Shown here one piece after another: positions 12,141-24,425 of a DNA stretch of 64,000 bases. Position numbers and translations under genes: made by a program. Source of the stretch: Isoetes taiwanensis (taxonomy: Eukaryota > Streptophyta > Lycopodiopsida > Isoetales > Isoetaceae); assembly GCA_021234155.1 (NCBI GenBank), contig JAJEKV010000867.1:1-64000 (forward strand), written 5' to 3'. The notes below the pieces were generated by a model. It ran no database searches. It was given only the letters and a program-made list of their open reading frames with translations, and had not been told where the DNA came from. The first letter of the stretch is position 1. The number at the start of each line of letters is the position of its first letter.

Positions 12141-12730
12141 GGGTAATTAAGCCCTATGATTCTGGTCCTCAGTTGCTGCTCGTGTGGCGGGCCAAAGCTA
12201 TTTCTAGCAAAGGGGGATTATGTATGTTGGAATGCTAACCAAAGCTGCGGAGGTGCCTGAAAGCATGGATTTCCTCGGCTTATTAGAATGTATTTAGAGA
12301 ATTCAAAGATCGTTCACGATAAACTACAATTACCTCCCTTTCGTGGGGTGAACCATGAAATCGAATTGTTCCACGGATGCACTTTTACCTTCACGACCTC
12401 CTTAATGTTTTAATGCGGTAGAGATGGTGGAAGTAAAGAAGCAATTAGAAGAATTAGTAGAGCAAGGATTTATTAGGTCTAGTACATCTCCATTTGGAGC
12501 TCCTGTCCTATTTGTAAAGAAAAATGATGGCAGTTTGCACCTATGTGTTGATTATAGGTTGCTGAATCAGATTACTATCAAGAATGGTTATGCTTTGCCA
12601 AGAGTAGATGATCTGTATGATCAATTAAGTGGTAGCAAATTCTTTTCTAAGATTGATTTGTGTTCCGGCTACCATCAAATCCGAATTAAGGAAGAAGACA
12701 TTCTTAAAACTGCCTTCCGTACAAGATATG

Positions 12731-13058
12731 AAATTGAAATTGAAATTGATTTATTCACACCTTCAGACCCTCAGATCCATGGCGAACCAAGTACAAAGAA
12801 ATTGTTTGTAAAAAAAAGAACACATCTGTAAACAACACATCTCTTAGGCAAGATCTTCAACTTGCTCAAATAGATCCAATAACTGATTTCTCTCCTCCCA
12901 AAACTCACGTATATATGCTCCAAGATATCATGGGGACAATTGTAATAAAGTATAGAAATTGGGCGCAATAATACTGTATTGCTCCCGCAAGTGGTGAAAA
13001 GAATCACATGTCAGCAAAGCATGATATTCATCTTCCAGACCACCAAAGCAGCATTTGC
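12731..13058 (-). mobile_element. 5'-truncated LINE insertion in gypsy RT, hexamer-tailed
   Basis: The 328-bp insert lies between two copies of ATATG (12726-12730 and 13059-13063). Removing it restores the gypsy RT frame TRY|GHYEF. On the minus strand it encodes a LINE ORF2 C-terminus: [18 protein letters not shown] then SFHHLREQY, the Cys/His knuckle typical of that position. Its 3' end is a short tail of AATTTC-type hexamers rather than poly-A, which sets it apart from the L1 copies in this window. It links it instead to the hexamer-tailed LINE at 42254-44459. Confidence 0.8.
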
Positions 13059-13249
13059 ATATGGACATTATGAATTTGTAGTAATGCCATTCGGGCTTAC
13101 TAACGCGCCAGCCACTTTTATGAGGCTTATGAATGATGTTTTCCGGGCTCAACTTGATCAATTCGTGCTCATGATCTACTCTAAAACATTAGAAGAGTAT
13201 GTGGAGCACTTGCGTGCAGTTTTGAATCTTTTGAGACATAAGCTCTGAT

Positions 13250-14433
13250 TTATGCGGCTTGGCGGTGGCGGCTAGGAGGCGGCCGCGCCTCCCCATTCTA
13301 ACGCTCTAAACCACCGGGTTTATGGTGCAAGCGATTTGTGATACGGGTGCTAGCGGGGCTTGGATGTGTTACGGCTCCTCAAAGCTTGATCATCCAGTCT
13401 GGCGGTTGAGTGTAACCTTCCTTCTTTTAAAAGCGACCATAATCGGTTGTTTCATGTATTCCACTAGCGTGGCATCTTCCTTTGGTAGATTACAAGCTAT
13501 GTCATCAAGACCGCGGCTGAAAGGGTAAAGCCAGATTGGGATCTTTGGCCGATAAAGGCGAAGATAGATATTTACCACTAGCGTGGATTCTTTCTTTTGC
13601 TTGCATTCTACTATAAACGTTTCATTTGGATTATATTTAAAAAGGTAAGCTCAAGATTGGGATCTTGGCCTATAAAGTGAAGGGGATAGAAACTTGAGGT
13701 TATGTAAAGTAGGTCTTGGATATGCAAATTCAGCAGGGATATCATACATTGTTTTTGAGGAACAAAAACCTTTTCATCGGTTTGCTTCTTTCCTTGCTAG
13801 CGAGGAAGCATCGGTTATATAGCGGGGTTTGTTCAAGAGGCAGAATTGATATTTTCTTCCCTATTGATCTTTGAAAGCAATCACTCTTTTTCTTGTAAGT
13901 ACCAAGGATCACGAATTTAATCGACAATGCGGCATTGATTGCTAGGGGCATGATACACTTGGGAGGTATGGGACTCTTTGGTATGTCGGTTCTCTGCCGG
14001 TTTATGTTAGCTAGGGATTTAAAATGTTTCAAATGCTATGCTTGAACATTTTTAGATGGGTGTTGATACCCAATCATATGCTCAAAAATCGATATGCTTG
14101 AAGCACTTTAGGCCGGGTTCGATGCTTTTGTGTCAAACTCAAGTACTAATAAGCTTGGCAAATTTGGAGGACTACTATACCGACAGATTTGGCTGTTATC
14201 CTGCTTACCTGAGGTTCTAAAATGGTTGCATAAGTTTCGAGAAAAGGATTTGTTATCCGTTAATTGTACTTTCTCATTAGTTGTCGATGTAGGAGGCTTC
14301 TTGAGCATATTTTTATCGGGCCAAAGGGGGCTTTTTGCGGCTTATTTTTCCTATCTGATCTTTTGGAGATCAAATGTTGTAACATCTTTTATATTAATAG
14401 AAAACCACCTTGCCTTCAAACAAAAAAAAAAAA
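13250..14433 (+). mobile_element. A-tailed retroposon (L1-like 3' end) inside gypsy pol
   Basis: Gypsy RT stops being recognisable after NLLRHKL (13248) and resumes at LIYLGHVVS (14443). The intervening DNA ends GTTGTAACATCTTTTATATTAATAG, CCTTCAAAC and then poly-A (14417-14433). This ending closely resembles the 3' ends of the other L1-type inserts at 46413-46515 and 62220-62277. The body should be a 5'-truncated L1; I do not see a convincing RT or RNase H in it, so only the 3' end supports the class. Confidence 0.6.
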
Positions 14434-16497
14434 AAGAGCAGTTGATCTATTTGGGCCACGTGGTCTCCATCAAGGCAATTGAACCAGATCCTGAAAAGGT
14501 GAAAGCCATACAGGAATGGCCTCAACCTCAATCTGTAAGAGAAAGTAGAGCATTTCTGGATTTAGCTGGATATTATTGAAAGTTTGTTAGGCAATTTTCC
14601 AAGAAGGCCGCTCCTTTGACCACCTTGCTTCAAAAGGATCTAGCTTTTCAATGGTCTGAAGTATGCCAGCACAACTTTCAATTTTTGAAGGATGCTTTGA
14701 TGCATGCACCTATCTTAAAGATTCCTTGCATAGAACGAGAATTTTGTGTAGTAACTGATGCCTCAGGCACTGACATTGGGGGTGCTTTACTGCAAGATGG
14801 CCATGTGTGTGCGTATGAATCTAAAAAGCTTAGTCCAGCTGAATAGAATTATCTAACATATGATTTGGAGATGCTTGCAATTGTTCGTGCTTTGAGACAT
14901 TACCTCATGGGTAAGAAATTTCTTCTTAAGACTGATCATCAAAGTCTTAAGTACTTTATATAGCGACCCTTGGTGAATAATCGCCAAAAGAGATGGATGC
15001 AATTGTTGCAAGAATATGATTTTACTATAATGTATCAGCCTGGCAAGGATAATGTGATCGCAGACGCTTTGTCCCGACGATCGTATTGTGCTGCAATTAG
15101 TATTGCTATCAATCAGTAGGACCGCAACTTAAGTCAGTTAATCCAGGAAGATTCTCATTATCGACCTATAATAGCAGCACTTGAGCAAGGTCAAAGCAAG
15201 GATCTTTATAGATTAGAAGGGTCTAAATTGTTTTATTAGAATCGACTATGTATACCTGATAATGCAGAGCTTAAACAACAAATTTTAAAGGAAGCTCATG
15301 ACAGTCCAGTATCAGGTCACCCGGAATTGAGAAAACCCTTAGAAAAGTTAAGTAAAAAAACGATTCTTTTGGCCCAAACATGAAAAAAAGTAAATACTAA
15401 ATTATGTAGTGAGATGCCTACCATGTGTGGGTTTGCCCAAAACTCGAGCAGGCTATGATTCCATTTATATGTTGTAATGGATCGTCTCACTAAGCAAGCT
15501 CATTTCATGCCAACGTAACTACTCTACCATCGCTACGAGATAGTGCAAAGATATTCATCAAGGAAGTATATCGTTTGCATGGAATGCCTAAGGTCATTGT
15601 GTCCGACAGAGATACACGTTTTGTTGGTCAGTTTTGGCAAGCTTTATTTTAAGGAGTTGGAACTCAGTTGCGGATGAGCACCGCGTATCATCCTTAGACG
15701 GATGGCCAGGTGGAAAGAGTTAACCAGGTTGTGGAAGATATGCTTCGGATGTATGTGCCAGAACATCCACATTCCTGAGAATCTTATCTATATTTAATCG
15801 AGTTTGCCTACAACAACACGTATCAGGATTCTATAAAAAAATGAGCCCATTTGAGGCAAATTATATAGACAAGAATCAACAGATATCCATTGGCCCGGGT
15901 GTAGTCCATAATGTAAAAGTAGATTTGGTTCTGACCATGGGAGAAGATATTGGAATACAGCTCAGAATTATCAGACATAACATTGCTACAACCTGAGAAT
16001 AAGTAAAACAATATGTCGAGATAAGAGAAAGAGACCCTTGGAATTCCAAAAGATGATATGGTATTTCTTAAGATAAATCCTAAGCAAGGTACTTTTGAGA
16101 TTTAAGAAATTTTGGGAAGCTAGCACCTAGGTATCGAGGGCCTTTCAAAATTATCCGTGTAGGGAATGCCGCATATCGTTTGGAATTGCCCACCGAGATT
16201 AAGGTGCATAGCGTATTCCATGTCGACAATTTACGTAAGTACCTACCCGATCCATCTCATGTATGCGCCACGGGATAACTGGGTTGCGGTTGAAGAAACC
16301 TCTATGATCGGACCTCATAAGATTTTGCAAGTTGACACTAAAATACTGCGAGGTAGAACCATTGAAAAATATTTAATGCAATAGGCAGGGTATCTGCAAG
16401 AAGACGCGACCTGGGAGGACGCTATCAAGTTCAAGGAGCTCTATCCATCCTTTCCAGTAACTCATGAGGACATGAGTTGAATTCTACAAAGTGAGAA

Positions 16498-19172
16498 TGT
16501 AAGGATCCCTGTAGCTTGGTGTTATTTTGTAGTAGTGACATTTTAAACGATAGAAATCCATTAGCTAAGGTTATTTAAACCTTTAATATATTTAACTTTA
16601 AAAAGTGAGCACCATAAAAATATGGGAGCGAGGCTTGTGACCTGTGCCAAGGGATGCCATGCTAAATCCCTGATTAGGAAGATGCCTAATCGAGCCTTAA
16701 GATGCATGGCAATATGGTAGATTGCCAACTGTTAATTTTTGCATTTAGCCAAGCTATAAAAGATTTGGCCATTAGCTTAATCTAGACCAATGGGGTAATG
16801 CCAAATGGCTTTGGCCATGTGGCCAAAATGTATATAAGGAAGAGCTGGATAAGAACGAAATCAGAAGAAGAAGTTGGAAGTAAAGCCAACGAAGGAGGAA
16901 GGAGGAGGAAAGAGCTGGAAGCAAACGGGAATCAAGCCACTTTAAAGCGGAAAAGATCTGAGACCGAGATTAAGAGGTGGGGATTGTATGTGGAGTCGGT
17001 TTTTGGGTTACAGTTCTAGAAGAGTAACGAAATTAAGAAAGACATAAACACGAGATGAACGAACTCTTGTCAGAGTTTCGAGCCAACTTGTAATCTATAC
17101 TAAAGCCAAAACTCTCAGTCTATAAACTGCCATGTGCATGGTTGGATCCTTCTATCCGGTTTTACGCTGTAGGAAAATTTATCTCTGATAAGGATTTCGG
17201 CCTGGCTTTGCTCGTCTTAGTTTTTCTATGGAAACACGCTGCTATGCTGACCTTTGTGTGATAGTTTGGGGTCTGATGCTCCCTCTGAATTTTGCTTGAA
17301 ATTACTAGAATTGCAGAAAGCCGATTTTTGCTGTAGAGATTCAGCCATATGTTTATAAAAATCTTAGCTTGCTTCCCAGAAATTTCGTCTGTTGTTGCCG
17401 GCTTCAGCCTGGGATCTAAGTTTTGTTGTTCCAGATGGAAGGTGAACTAGCTTTGAACGCTCCAAAGGCCTTTTGATTGCAGAGTCGTGCCATGCTGAAA
17501 CTTGTAAAATTCGACCATGGACTCTTTGTAATCTCGGCCTCAATGCTCTGTATTGCCGTGTTTTCAAAAACCCGTCCCTCTGTGCCGGAAAGTGCCTTTG
17601 GCAGGGTTCCTAGAGGGTTGCATGGGCAGAACCGGTGAACCCACCCGGCCGGATCAGTACCTTGGCCGGCATCCGCCCTCTCACAGTTTTTCTTCTGTGT
17701 TTCTAATTAAGGGGATACCAGGGTCGGGTATTCCCATTACCTTAATAAGATAAACATACCTTAATAAGATAAACATTGGACTTCCAAGGTTAAATATGTT
17801 AGTTGAATGTGTATAAAATTGTGCGGGTTTAAGTTATTGGACCCTGCGTGTTAACACATCGGGTTATGGACCCTGATCTTTGCAAGCCTTGAACCTGATC
17901 CTTTCAAGCCTTGGTATTATAAATCCTAGGACCGTGCCTTAGAATATTCATGGCGGAACCATGCTTTAATCCATAATGTTGTCACTAACAAAGACTATCG
18001 AATATGGAAATTCTCTTGCTTTAGATTTATATTCTTGTTAGTTGGTTAACTATTGTTTGCAATGCTTGTTTCGTGCTTTAAAATGGTATTGCCAGTGCTT
18101 ATTGTTGTGTTGCGACATGTGGGTATCTTGCATGGGTACTGTATAGTATTTAAGAATATGGGTTGCATCCATCTTGTGGGGATTTATCTTATGCAAAGGT
18201 TCTTAATTGTATGATGTGGCCTTCTTAATTGTATGACGTGGCATCCTCGCATATTTGACTGGCCATCTTCCGGAGGGGTAGGGGCGGCCGTGTGACTCGC
18301 ATCCGCGGGCCGAGAGGGAGTGGCTAGGCGGATGAGGCCAAGGGAGAGCCCCTTTGTAATAAGGATATGCACGCAGGTGAAATGGAATGTATCTCCTGGG
18401 GTCATGACCCAAGGGGAAAGTTGACTAGATCGAGGATCCTAGTTATGCATTTAACCACGAGATTGTTTTGAGCTTGATCGCCTAACCTCTTGCAAGATAA
18501 AAGGAGCGAGGTAAGCCTCTATTGTCATATATTGGACATAACTAGATATTTCATGATTAGTATACGTGTTTTTTCCCTACCCTAGTGTTCCCCACTTAGT
18601 CCATGTGGACTAACCCCTTCTTGCTTGCTGTATGTTTGCTAAAGATGGCACGTCCAGGATGAGCCAAGCATCACGTTACGCTTTTAGATTATTTCATAGC
18701 GTGGTAGTTTAGAGACTTGGGATGAGCCGGAGTTGGTGTCGGCTTAATTGGATCTATGAGTCACCGACCGATCTCTTCAAACAGATATATTATGAGCAGA
18801 GGCAACCGAGGGTTGACCTCTTGGACGGAGAGTCTGGAGATGAGCCTTCAGGAGAGTTTGGGTCTACTGGGTCCTCTTGAGTCACCTCGGATGGAGGATC
18901 TAAGTGAACCTACTATGTTTTGTTGTACAGTCTGTTGTTATCTTTTGGACATGCTGTTAGCATATCTTTTGTATCAGCTATGAGGCTGTGTTATGTGATA
19001 TCATATGGCGTGATGGGATCTTTTTATTGTATGTGCCTAAGTTACTGTATTTTGGGATTACATGAATATGATATGGAGATTTGGCAGATCTTGTATGATT
19101 CATATTGTTACTATAGCTAGGTTACCTTGTTTTAAGTATAGTTATATTGTTTTAAGTATAGTTATATTACCA
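16498..19172 (+). repeat. 3' LTR of the gypsy element
   Basis: It begins TGTAAGGATCCCTGTAGC directly after the pol stop region and ends near ATATTACCA. It matches the inverted LTR over its length and both ends of the 5' LTR. A TATA box lies at 16830-16838. Open frames inside it have no counterpart in the other copies and are not genes. At about 2.67 kb it is a long LTR. Confidence 0.85.
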
Positions 19173-19177
19173 TGCCA

Positions 19178-20400
19178 AGAGGGCTGTGCCCGTCTCACAC
19201 TGCTACCAAGGTATGGCTGTTGCAGATAGGCTTGTGGAATCGTTCAACTTTATACTCGTTGTAGAACTTCTATGCCCTGGAATTATATGGAAATTACAGA
19301 AGAAACATTATGGTTTTGTTTGTAGATAAAGTTAGAGCTGAATTTGTAGTTAATTCAGATACGAATGACCCAAAAATGCTTTGCTATTCCCTTGTGTTTA
19401 GATAGGGACTTCACCGGTATCAAGTTAAGTCATTCCTTGTGAAACAGAGAGCCTGATGATGCACTAATCAAATTCATCCCCTAAAGCATAATTTCATTAT
19501 ATATGGACTTTTCCTAAGTCCATATGACTCCCAAATGAACCCGGATTTTTAGAATATAGGAGTTTTATTTGTTAGAATGATGCAAAATTTCGAATCGTGC
19601 AGGTAGGTGAGATGCAGGCCTTGTATCTAATTAAGTCAAAGAAGAGCCATCCAAGTTTGTGTCCCGCCCTGCCTTCATTATAGGTGGTCTTGCTCATCAA
19701 ATTCGGCTTTTGCAAAATCATCATAGTGTAGATTCATAGTTGGGGACTTCGTAATGGTCCGAACTAGGGCGAACGCGATGGATTCACAATGAGCTAAATG
19801 CAGTCCCATAGCTGCGAGCCAATCTTAGCTCACGAATCTCTTCAGGTTGAGGTGCAAAACGAGATAAACCGTAATGGAACGTAAGAAACGGGACACCAAC
19901 TCGGGAAGCTCCGGGGGGAAGGGTTGGTAAAGCGAAGGCAATGAGGAGGATCACCTTCGGAGGGTGGAGCCGGAATACCGCCTGATTTCATTGAAACGCC
20001 ATATTTACGTGACGAGGAGGGCTCAAGAGGGCCGCGAAAATGGAGGATGTTCGCACAACAGTTCGTGTCGTTATTTAAGAAGCTTTATAAGAAGGAAAAA
20101 AGGGCGTGTGGCTTTGGTAACCAAGCTCATCCTCAAAGACTTCCCATTTGGTCCAAGAATTGGATGACTATTTGGATCTGTATAGCCAGGGTTACATTCT
20201 GAAGTTAGGAACTTGGGGATCTAATCATATAGAACTGGGCATTGAATGAAATCTCCATGTATAATATTATCTATTATCTATTCCGCTTTGTGTTGAAACA
20301 ATTCTTTCGAGGCATGATGTTTAGTTGATTTTATTATCTATGTACTCATCTATACTCTATTCCTATATGAATAGAATGGTTCTTGTCTACATTGATAAAA
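19178..20400. other. Gene-free stretch right of the gypsy element
   Basis: I see no protein domain, RNA gene or obvious repeat here. A purine-rich segment near 19900-20110 is open for about 67 codons but resembles nothing I know. Confidence 0.4.
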
Positions 20401-22458
20401 AAGCGCATAACGTACAATTTCGGAAAAGTAATATCCCAGGTACAAATTGGGATGCCGCCCACTTTGCCCCTAAATGCCACGAAGATAGTTCCCTCAAGGC
20501 CTCCAGGGAAATTGGGCCGCCCCACTTTGCTATATGGGAATAGTCCGAACAAAGCTCCCTTGAGGCCACCTGCCAAACCTTCCCACTTTGTCCCGAGATG
20601 GGAAAGGCAAAGTTACCTCTCACACGGAGGTAATTGGGGCACCCTTCGCTTGCTTTGAATGGTCCCAACAAAGCTCTTCGAGGCTTCCCAACTTAATTGG
20701 CTACCCACTTTGCCCCAGGAATGCTCGCTCAAAATTCCATCGGAGACCTCCCTTTAAAAATTTCTGGAGTTGGAGCCAAATGAAAAATGAGAAAAAACTA
20801 GATCGGATACGACACTAGAAGATAACAACTAAATGATGCACAATACAGTTATATCATATAAACTTATAAAATACATGACTCATGATTGTAATTATTGGTG
20901 ATTCTATAAATCCCATAAGCGCCACGCCCGGGAACCCAAACAATATGGATAGTAACATGGTAATTCTCAGGGGGGAGTCTTTCTATCGCATCAAGAAGCT
21001 AAACCATGCGACCAGGGGATCAAGGGTGATCCCTTTGAAGATGCATGCATGAAGATCGTTGAAAGTCATAAGGCAAGTGAGGGTGTCGTAGATGCTGAGG
21101 AGGAGGGACCATTGCGACCTCAAGAAGAACTCTAGCGGATGTGAGACATAGCAAAGGAATGTGCTATGCACTCGAATCGGCTATACTTAATTACTATAGC
21201 CATAGAATTATTGATGGCTTTGTAGCAACATTATTGGGTGTATATAACGAGCCTCATATGTGTGTATGTATATCCAATAATTTTTTTGTACAATACCATC
21301 AATAATTTTGGTAGGTATAAATATATATCAAACCTGTAATCCATCAATTTTGGCCTCGTCCGCCTAGCCATGTGGGCTCATTCGGTCCCGAACGCGGATT
21401 CCATTACTCCGCAAGATGAATCACGAAAACTTCAAGTGCAGCTTGGCGAGATATACCCATGGAAGACTGGATGATTCATCGCCGCCTCAACTGGATCCCC
21501 TTCGATGTTATCATCCATCCGATATGGAATAGAGAGCATTAAATGTTCGCGATATAAAAGATCATGGGGTGGTGGTGACGATGACTTAAGAGTCCCCCTA
21601 AATCAAAATACTTGTCATCTTGTTGTAATCGGATTGTGTTAGTATCCAACGCAATCACACATGCTTTATAATACGGTTCTGCGAGATAAACTATTAGTCC
21701 AACTTGTCTTGTATATGATTCGTGGAAACAATATTGATATCCATTCACGGTGCTAAAATTGAAGCGCCCACTTTGGCGTTGGAATGCATAGTTCTGTCGA
21801 ATATACGCTTTATTCCAACTTGTCTTCAAAAATCCAAAGTGAATGGCTCCGCTTCAAAATGGGCGGCCGCCCAATTTCCAAAGCAGAACCAAGGCCAAAC
21901 ATATATTACAAGTCTTCGATTCACCCTAACGTTCAACCGGCTGGCCGATAGTAACTAAACGCCTACGCCCAATTTCCGCTAGAGGGACAATGAAGGTCTC
22001 AAGTTCACAAACAACTACATTGATTATGTTCGCCGATTTCCTCCGTAGTAGAAGGTGGGATATACATTGAACTGATGGCACTCCCACAAAGCAATCAAAT
22101 TGGGCCGGCACCCGTTTTGCCCCAGGAGGTCTACAAATAAATTTAATTACAGGTTCTAGCTTCTACGGTAACCAAATTGGGCCCAATTTGGCTAGCAAAG
22201 GAAATTAGGGAACTTTAAGACAAGGAAGGAAGGAAGGAAAAATTATCATTCGTTAGAAAAAAAATAATTACAATGTTTTCAAATCTGTTCATGGTTGTAA
22301 TCAAAAGGTTCTCATCGTCTGCGGAGGCACCTCTTTGAATGCTCCTCTGCGGATTCTTGGTGACCGGAAGAGGAGGTTGTTGTCTTTGCCTCCTTAATTT
22401 TTTTCCATCTTACACGAAATCTTGGACCCAGTTCCTCATTCTCCTCATTCATTTGACT

Positions 22459-22534
22459 GATTGTCTAATGTGTTGGGACCTCTTCCTCTCCATCTTGATT
22501 GTCTAATGTGTTGGGACCTCTTCCTCCCCTTCAC
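22459..22534. repeat. 38-bp perfect-phase tandem duplication
   Basis: Two adjacent copies of GATTGTCTAATGTGTTGGGA followed by CCTCTTCCTC are almost identical, with differences only at their 3' ends. A local recent slippage event is likely. Confidence 0.85.
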
Positions 22535-24309
22535 GAGTTTCCATGGCGACCACGGACTCGGGATCCCAAGAAGCTTTGTTTTTGAACCTTGGGGTCCCCT
22601 CAATCATGTCCAGTATTCACCGGTAGCGGTCCACTGCCGATTGCATTGATGGTATCTTTTCTTCTCCTAAAACTTGCAGATCCACGAGAGCCAAGGGCCA
22701 TTTGCTTTTTGAGCTCTTCTGAATCGAGGCTCTTGGCCATTCTCGGAAGCGGATTGCACGCCGTTTATGGTTGTAGGGAGAAGCGGACAAGGTGTCTCAA
22801 AAGCGAGGAAAGGAAGGCGAGGAACATTTTGGAAGTAGAGGGCCTTCTTCTTTCCTTCTTTGATCTTTTGTAATGCTCGAGCTCTTGATTTTTCGTCTAA
22901 GACAACGCCTTATAGCCCTCGTGACAATGGCCCAGGCTAAAAGCACCACCGAGAAAAGAAGTTAGAAACGATTGCAACCTTCCATCATCAACTTCGTATT
23001 AGATAGGTGCCGTCCTACAATCTAGCGATTACGGGCGAGAACTCCTCCACCACCTGCTTTGCACCCTTATCGCACCAGGGACGATATAGCCAATAAGCTG
23101 CAGGCAAAACAAATGTTAGAAACATTCATAGTATACAAGAAATCGGTGACGCCCAATTTGAAATGTATACTGCTGCACACTCATGATCGAACAAATTCTT
23201 TTCGATGTCTGTTTTCTCGCCAAATGCTTAGGAAACTTAGCATATTGCTTTAGGATGGTCGAATTGGCAAAGCAAATATTTAATTCATCCAGAGATGGCG
23301 AGGCACGCTGGCGTCTCGGCAACATACATTAGCAAGACAAGACTTTGCAACTCTCGCACTCTAGAGGTAGAAGCACTTTTAGCGGGGGTCACGGTAGAAA
23401 CCAACCCAAACACGGTTGCCACCGTCTATTGTCTTCGTGCGGATAAGGCACTCATTGGCGGTCCATGCGTAATAAATATAGCTATCGGTAAGGCTATTGG
23501 TCCGTCATCGTGCTAAAATTTGGTCAAGGAATTTTTGATAATCTTCCATTGCCCATTTCTTTGTATATAATAAAGTCACGCAACCAACGAAGCAGGCGAA
23601 GTGTTCACCACGTCTACGCACAAACCTAATGGACTCCGCGTGGAAACACTTGAATGGTTTGCCCCCCCTCCTCAAGCCCGACCCAAGAAGATATTAGTCT
23701 ACTTTGCCGTAGAGGGACTCAGGAAAGCTTTGCTTCTCCATCTCTTTTCATACGCCCATCCGCATCATCTATTCTTTGGCGAACATGAGCATTAAATTCT
23801 TCGTGAATATGGGATGAGCTTGCCTCAAGGCTGACCCATGTCTTGCAATGGTAGTTTCTTCACTTCTTTGGTGTCGACAAGCGCCCCCTCCATTGTTCCA
23901 ATCTTCTTCAGTTCAAGGGCCCGACTTTCATGGTATGCGTCACGTTATAATCTTTGCTTCCTTCGGGGAATGTGGTGCCATCCTTGATCTCCTTCATCGG
24001 CCTTTGCAGATCTAGAGGATGCATGGACTTCAATAGGCGGGGAATTGTTGGTGAAAAGTCTCGATCTATCTTTCACTTCAATTTTTCTCCCTTCTCATCC
24101 TTCAAACGACCTTTCAAAATAAGCTGCGACTTGGTGCACATGGACCCACGTTTGCGTCATCGGATAAATAAAGTAGTGCGTAGTCACGATAGTTGCCGTT
24201 TTCAATGTTTGCGGTGCCACATTACCCAATCCTACTGAGGACCGAGCGCATTAGATAAGGCCCATACACACTTTGCGAAATTTACGGGCCCAATTTGCCA
24301 AATTATTTG

Positions 24310-24425
24310 GCGTCCAATTTTTAACTCTTTGAGGCAAATTGGACGCCCTAATTTGTTTACTCGTTGAGCAAATTGAGCGCCAATTTGGCACTTTCGTTCG
24401 AGCAAATTGGGCGCCCAATTTTGGG
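24310..24425. repeat. Short array of the hairpin motif, ~38-bp spacing
   Basis: Three consecutive palindromic units follow each other: CAAATTGGACGCCCTAATTTG, CAAATTGAGCGCCAATTTGG and CAAATTGGGCGCCCAATTTT. They are separated by similar linkers containing TCGTT(C)GAG. This is the clearest ordered block of the dispersed motif. Confidence 0.8.

Larger units (their letters stand above)
12280..16497 (+). pseudogene. pol: Ty3/gypsy pol: RT, RNase H, integrase, chromodomain-like tail
   Basis: RT begins with [21 protein letters not shown] and [19 protein letters not shown] (12460-12600), then KTAFRTRY, is interrupted by a LINE, and resumes [20 protein letters not shown] (13062). The catalytic segment reads [10 protein letters not shown]: the aspartate pair expected between V and YSK has been deleted. 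After a second insertion (about 13250-14433) it continues LIYLGHVVS, RNase H (VVTDASGTDIGGALLQ near 14750; [18 protein letters not shown]) and KDNVIADALSRR. Next come the integrase ([23 protein letters not shown] near 15595; TDGQVERVNQVVEDMLR), then GPFKIIRVGNAAYRLELP, VFHVDNLRKYLPDP and a chromodomain-like end (EDATWEDAIKFKELYPSF). At least six stops and several frame changes make it non-functional. The C-terminal region suggests a chromovirus. Confidence 0.92.
7001..19172 (+). mobile_element. Ty3/gypsy LTR retrotransposon, nested and decayed
   Basis: Direct LTR copies at 7004-7880 (internally deleted) and 16498-19172 flank a plus-strand gypsy pol with the order RT, RNase H, integrase, chromodomain-like tail. 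The LTRs begin TGTAA(G/T)GATC, a common plant gypsy start. A candidate 5-bp target duplication, TGCCA, lies at 6996-7000 and 19173-19177, although three extra bases sit between it and the 5' LTR start. No gag or protease is recognised; that part seems to be replaced by unrelated DNA and by an inverted LTR copy. Multiple stops, frameshifts and nested insertions show the element is dead. Confidence 0.8.

Noticed and set aside
12979-13248. Plus-strand frame beginning [13 protein letters not shown] and running into gypsy RT
   Set aside because: Its start lies in the antisense LINE insert, so it is a junction artefact; only the part after 13062 is gypsy RT.
13322-13370. DTGAS motif suggesting a retroviral-type aspartic protease
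   Set aside because: It sits inside the A-tailed insert downstream of RT, in the wrong order for gypsy, and no flanking protease residues follow.
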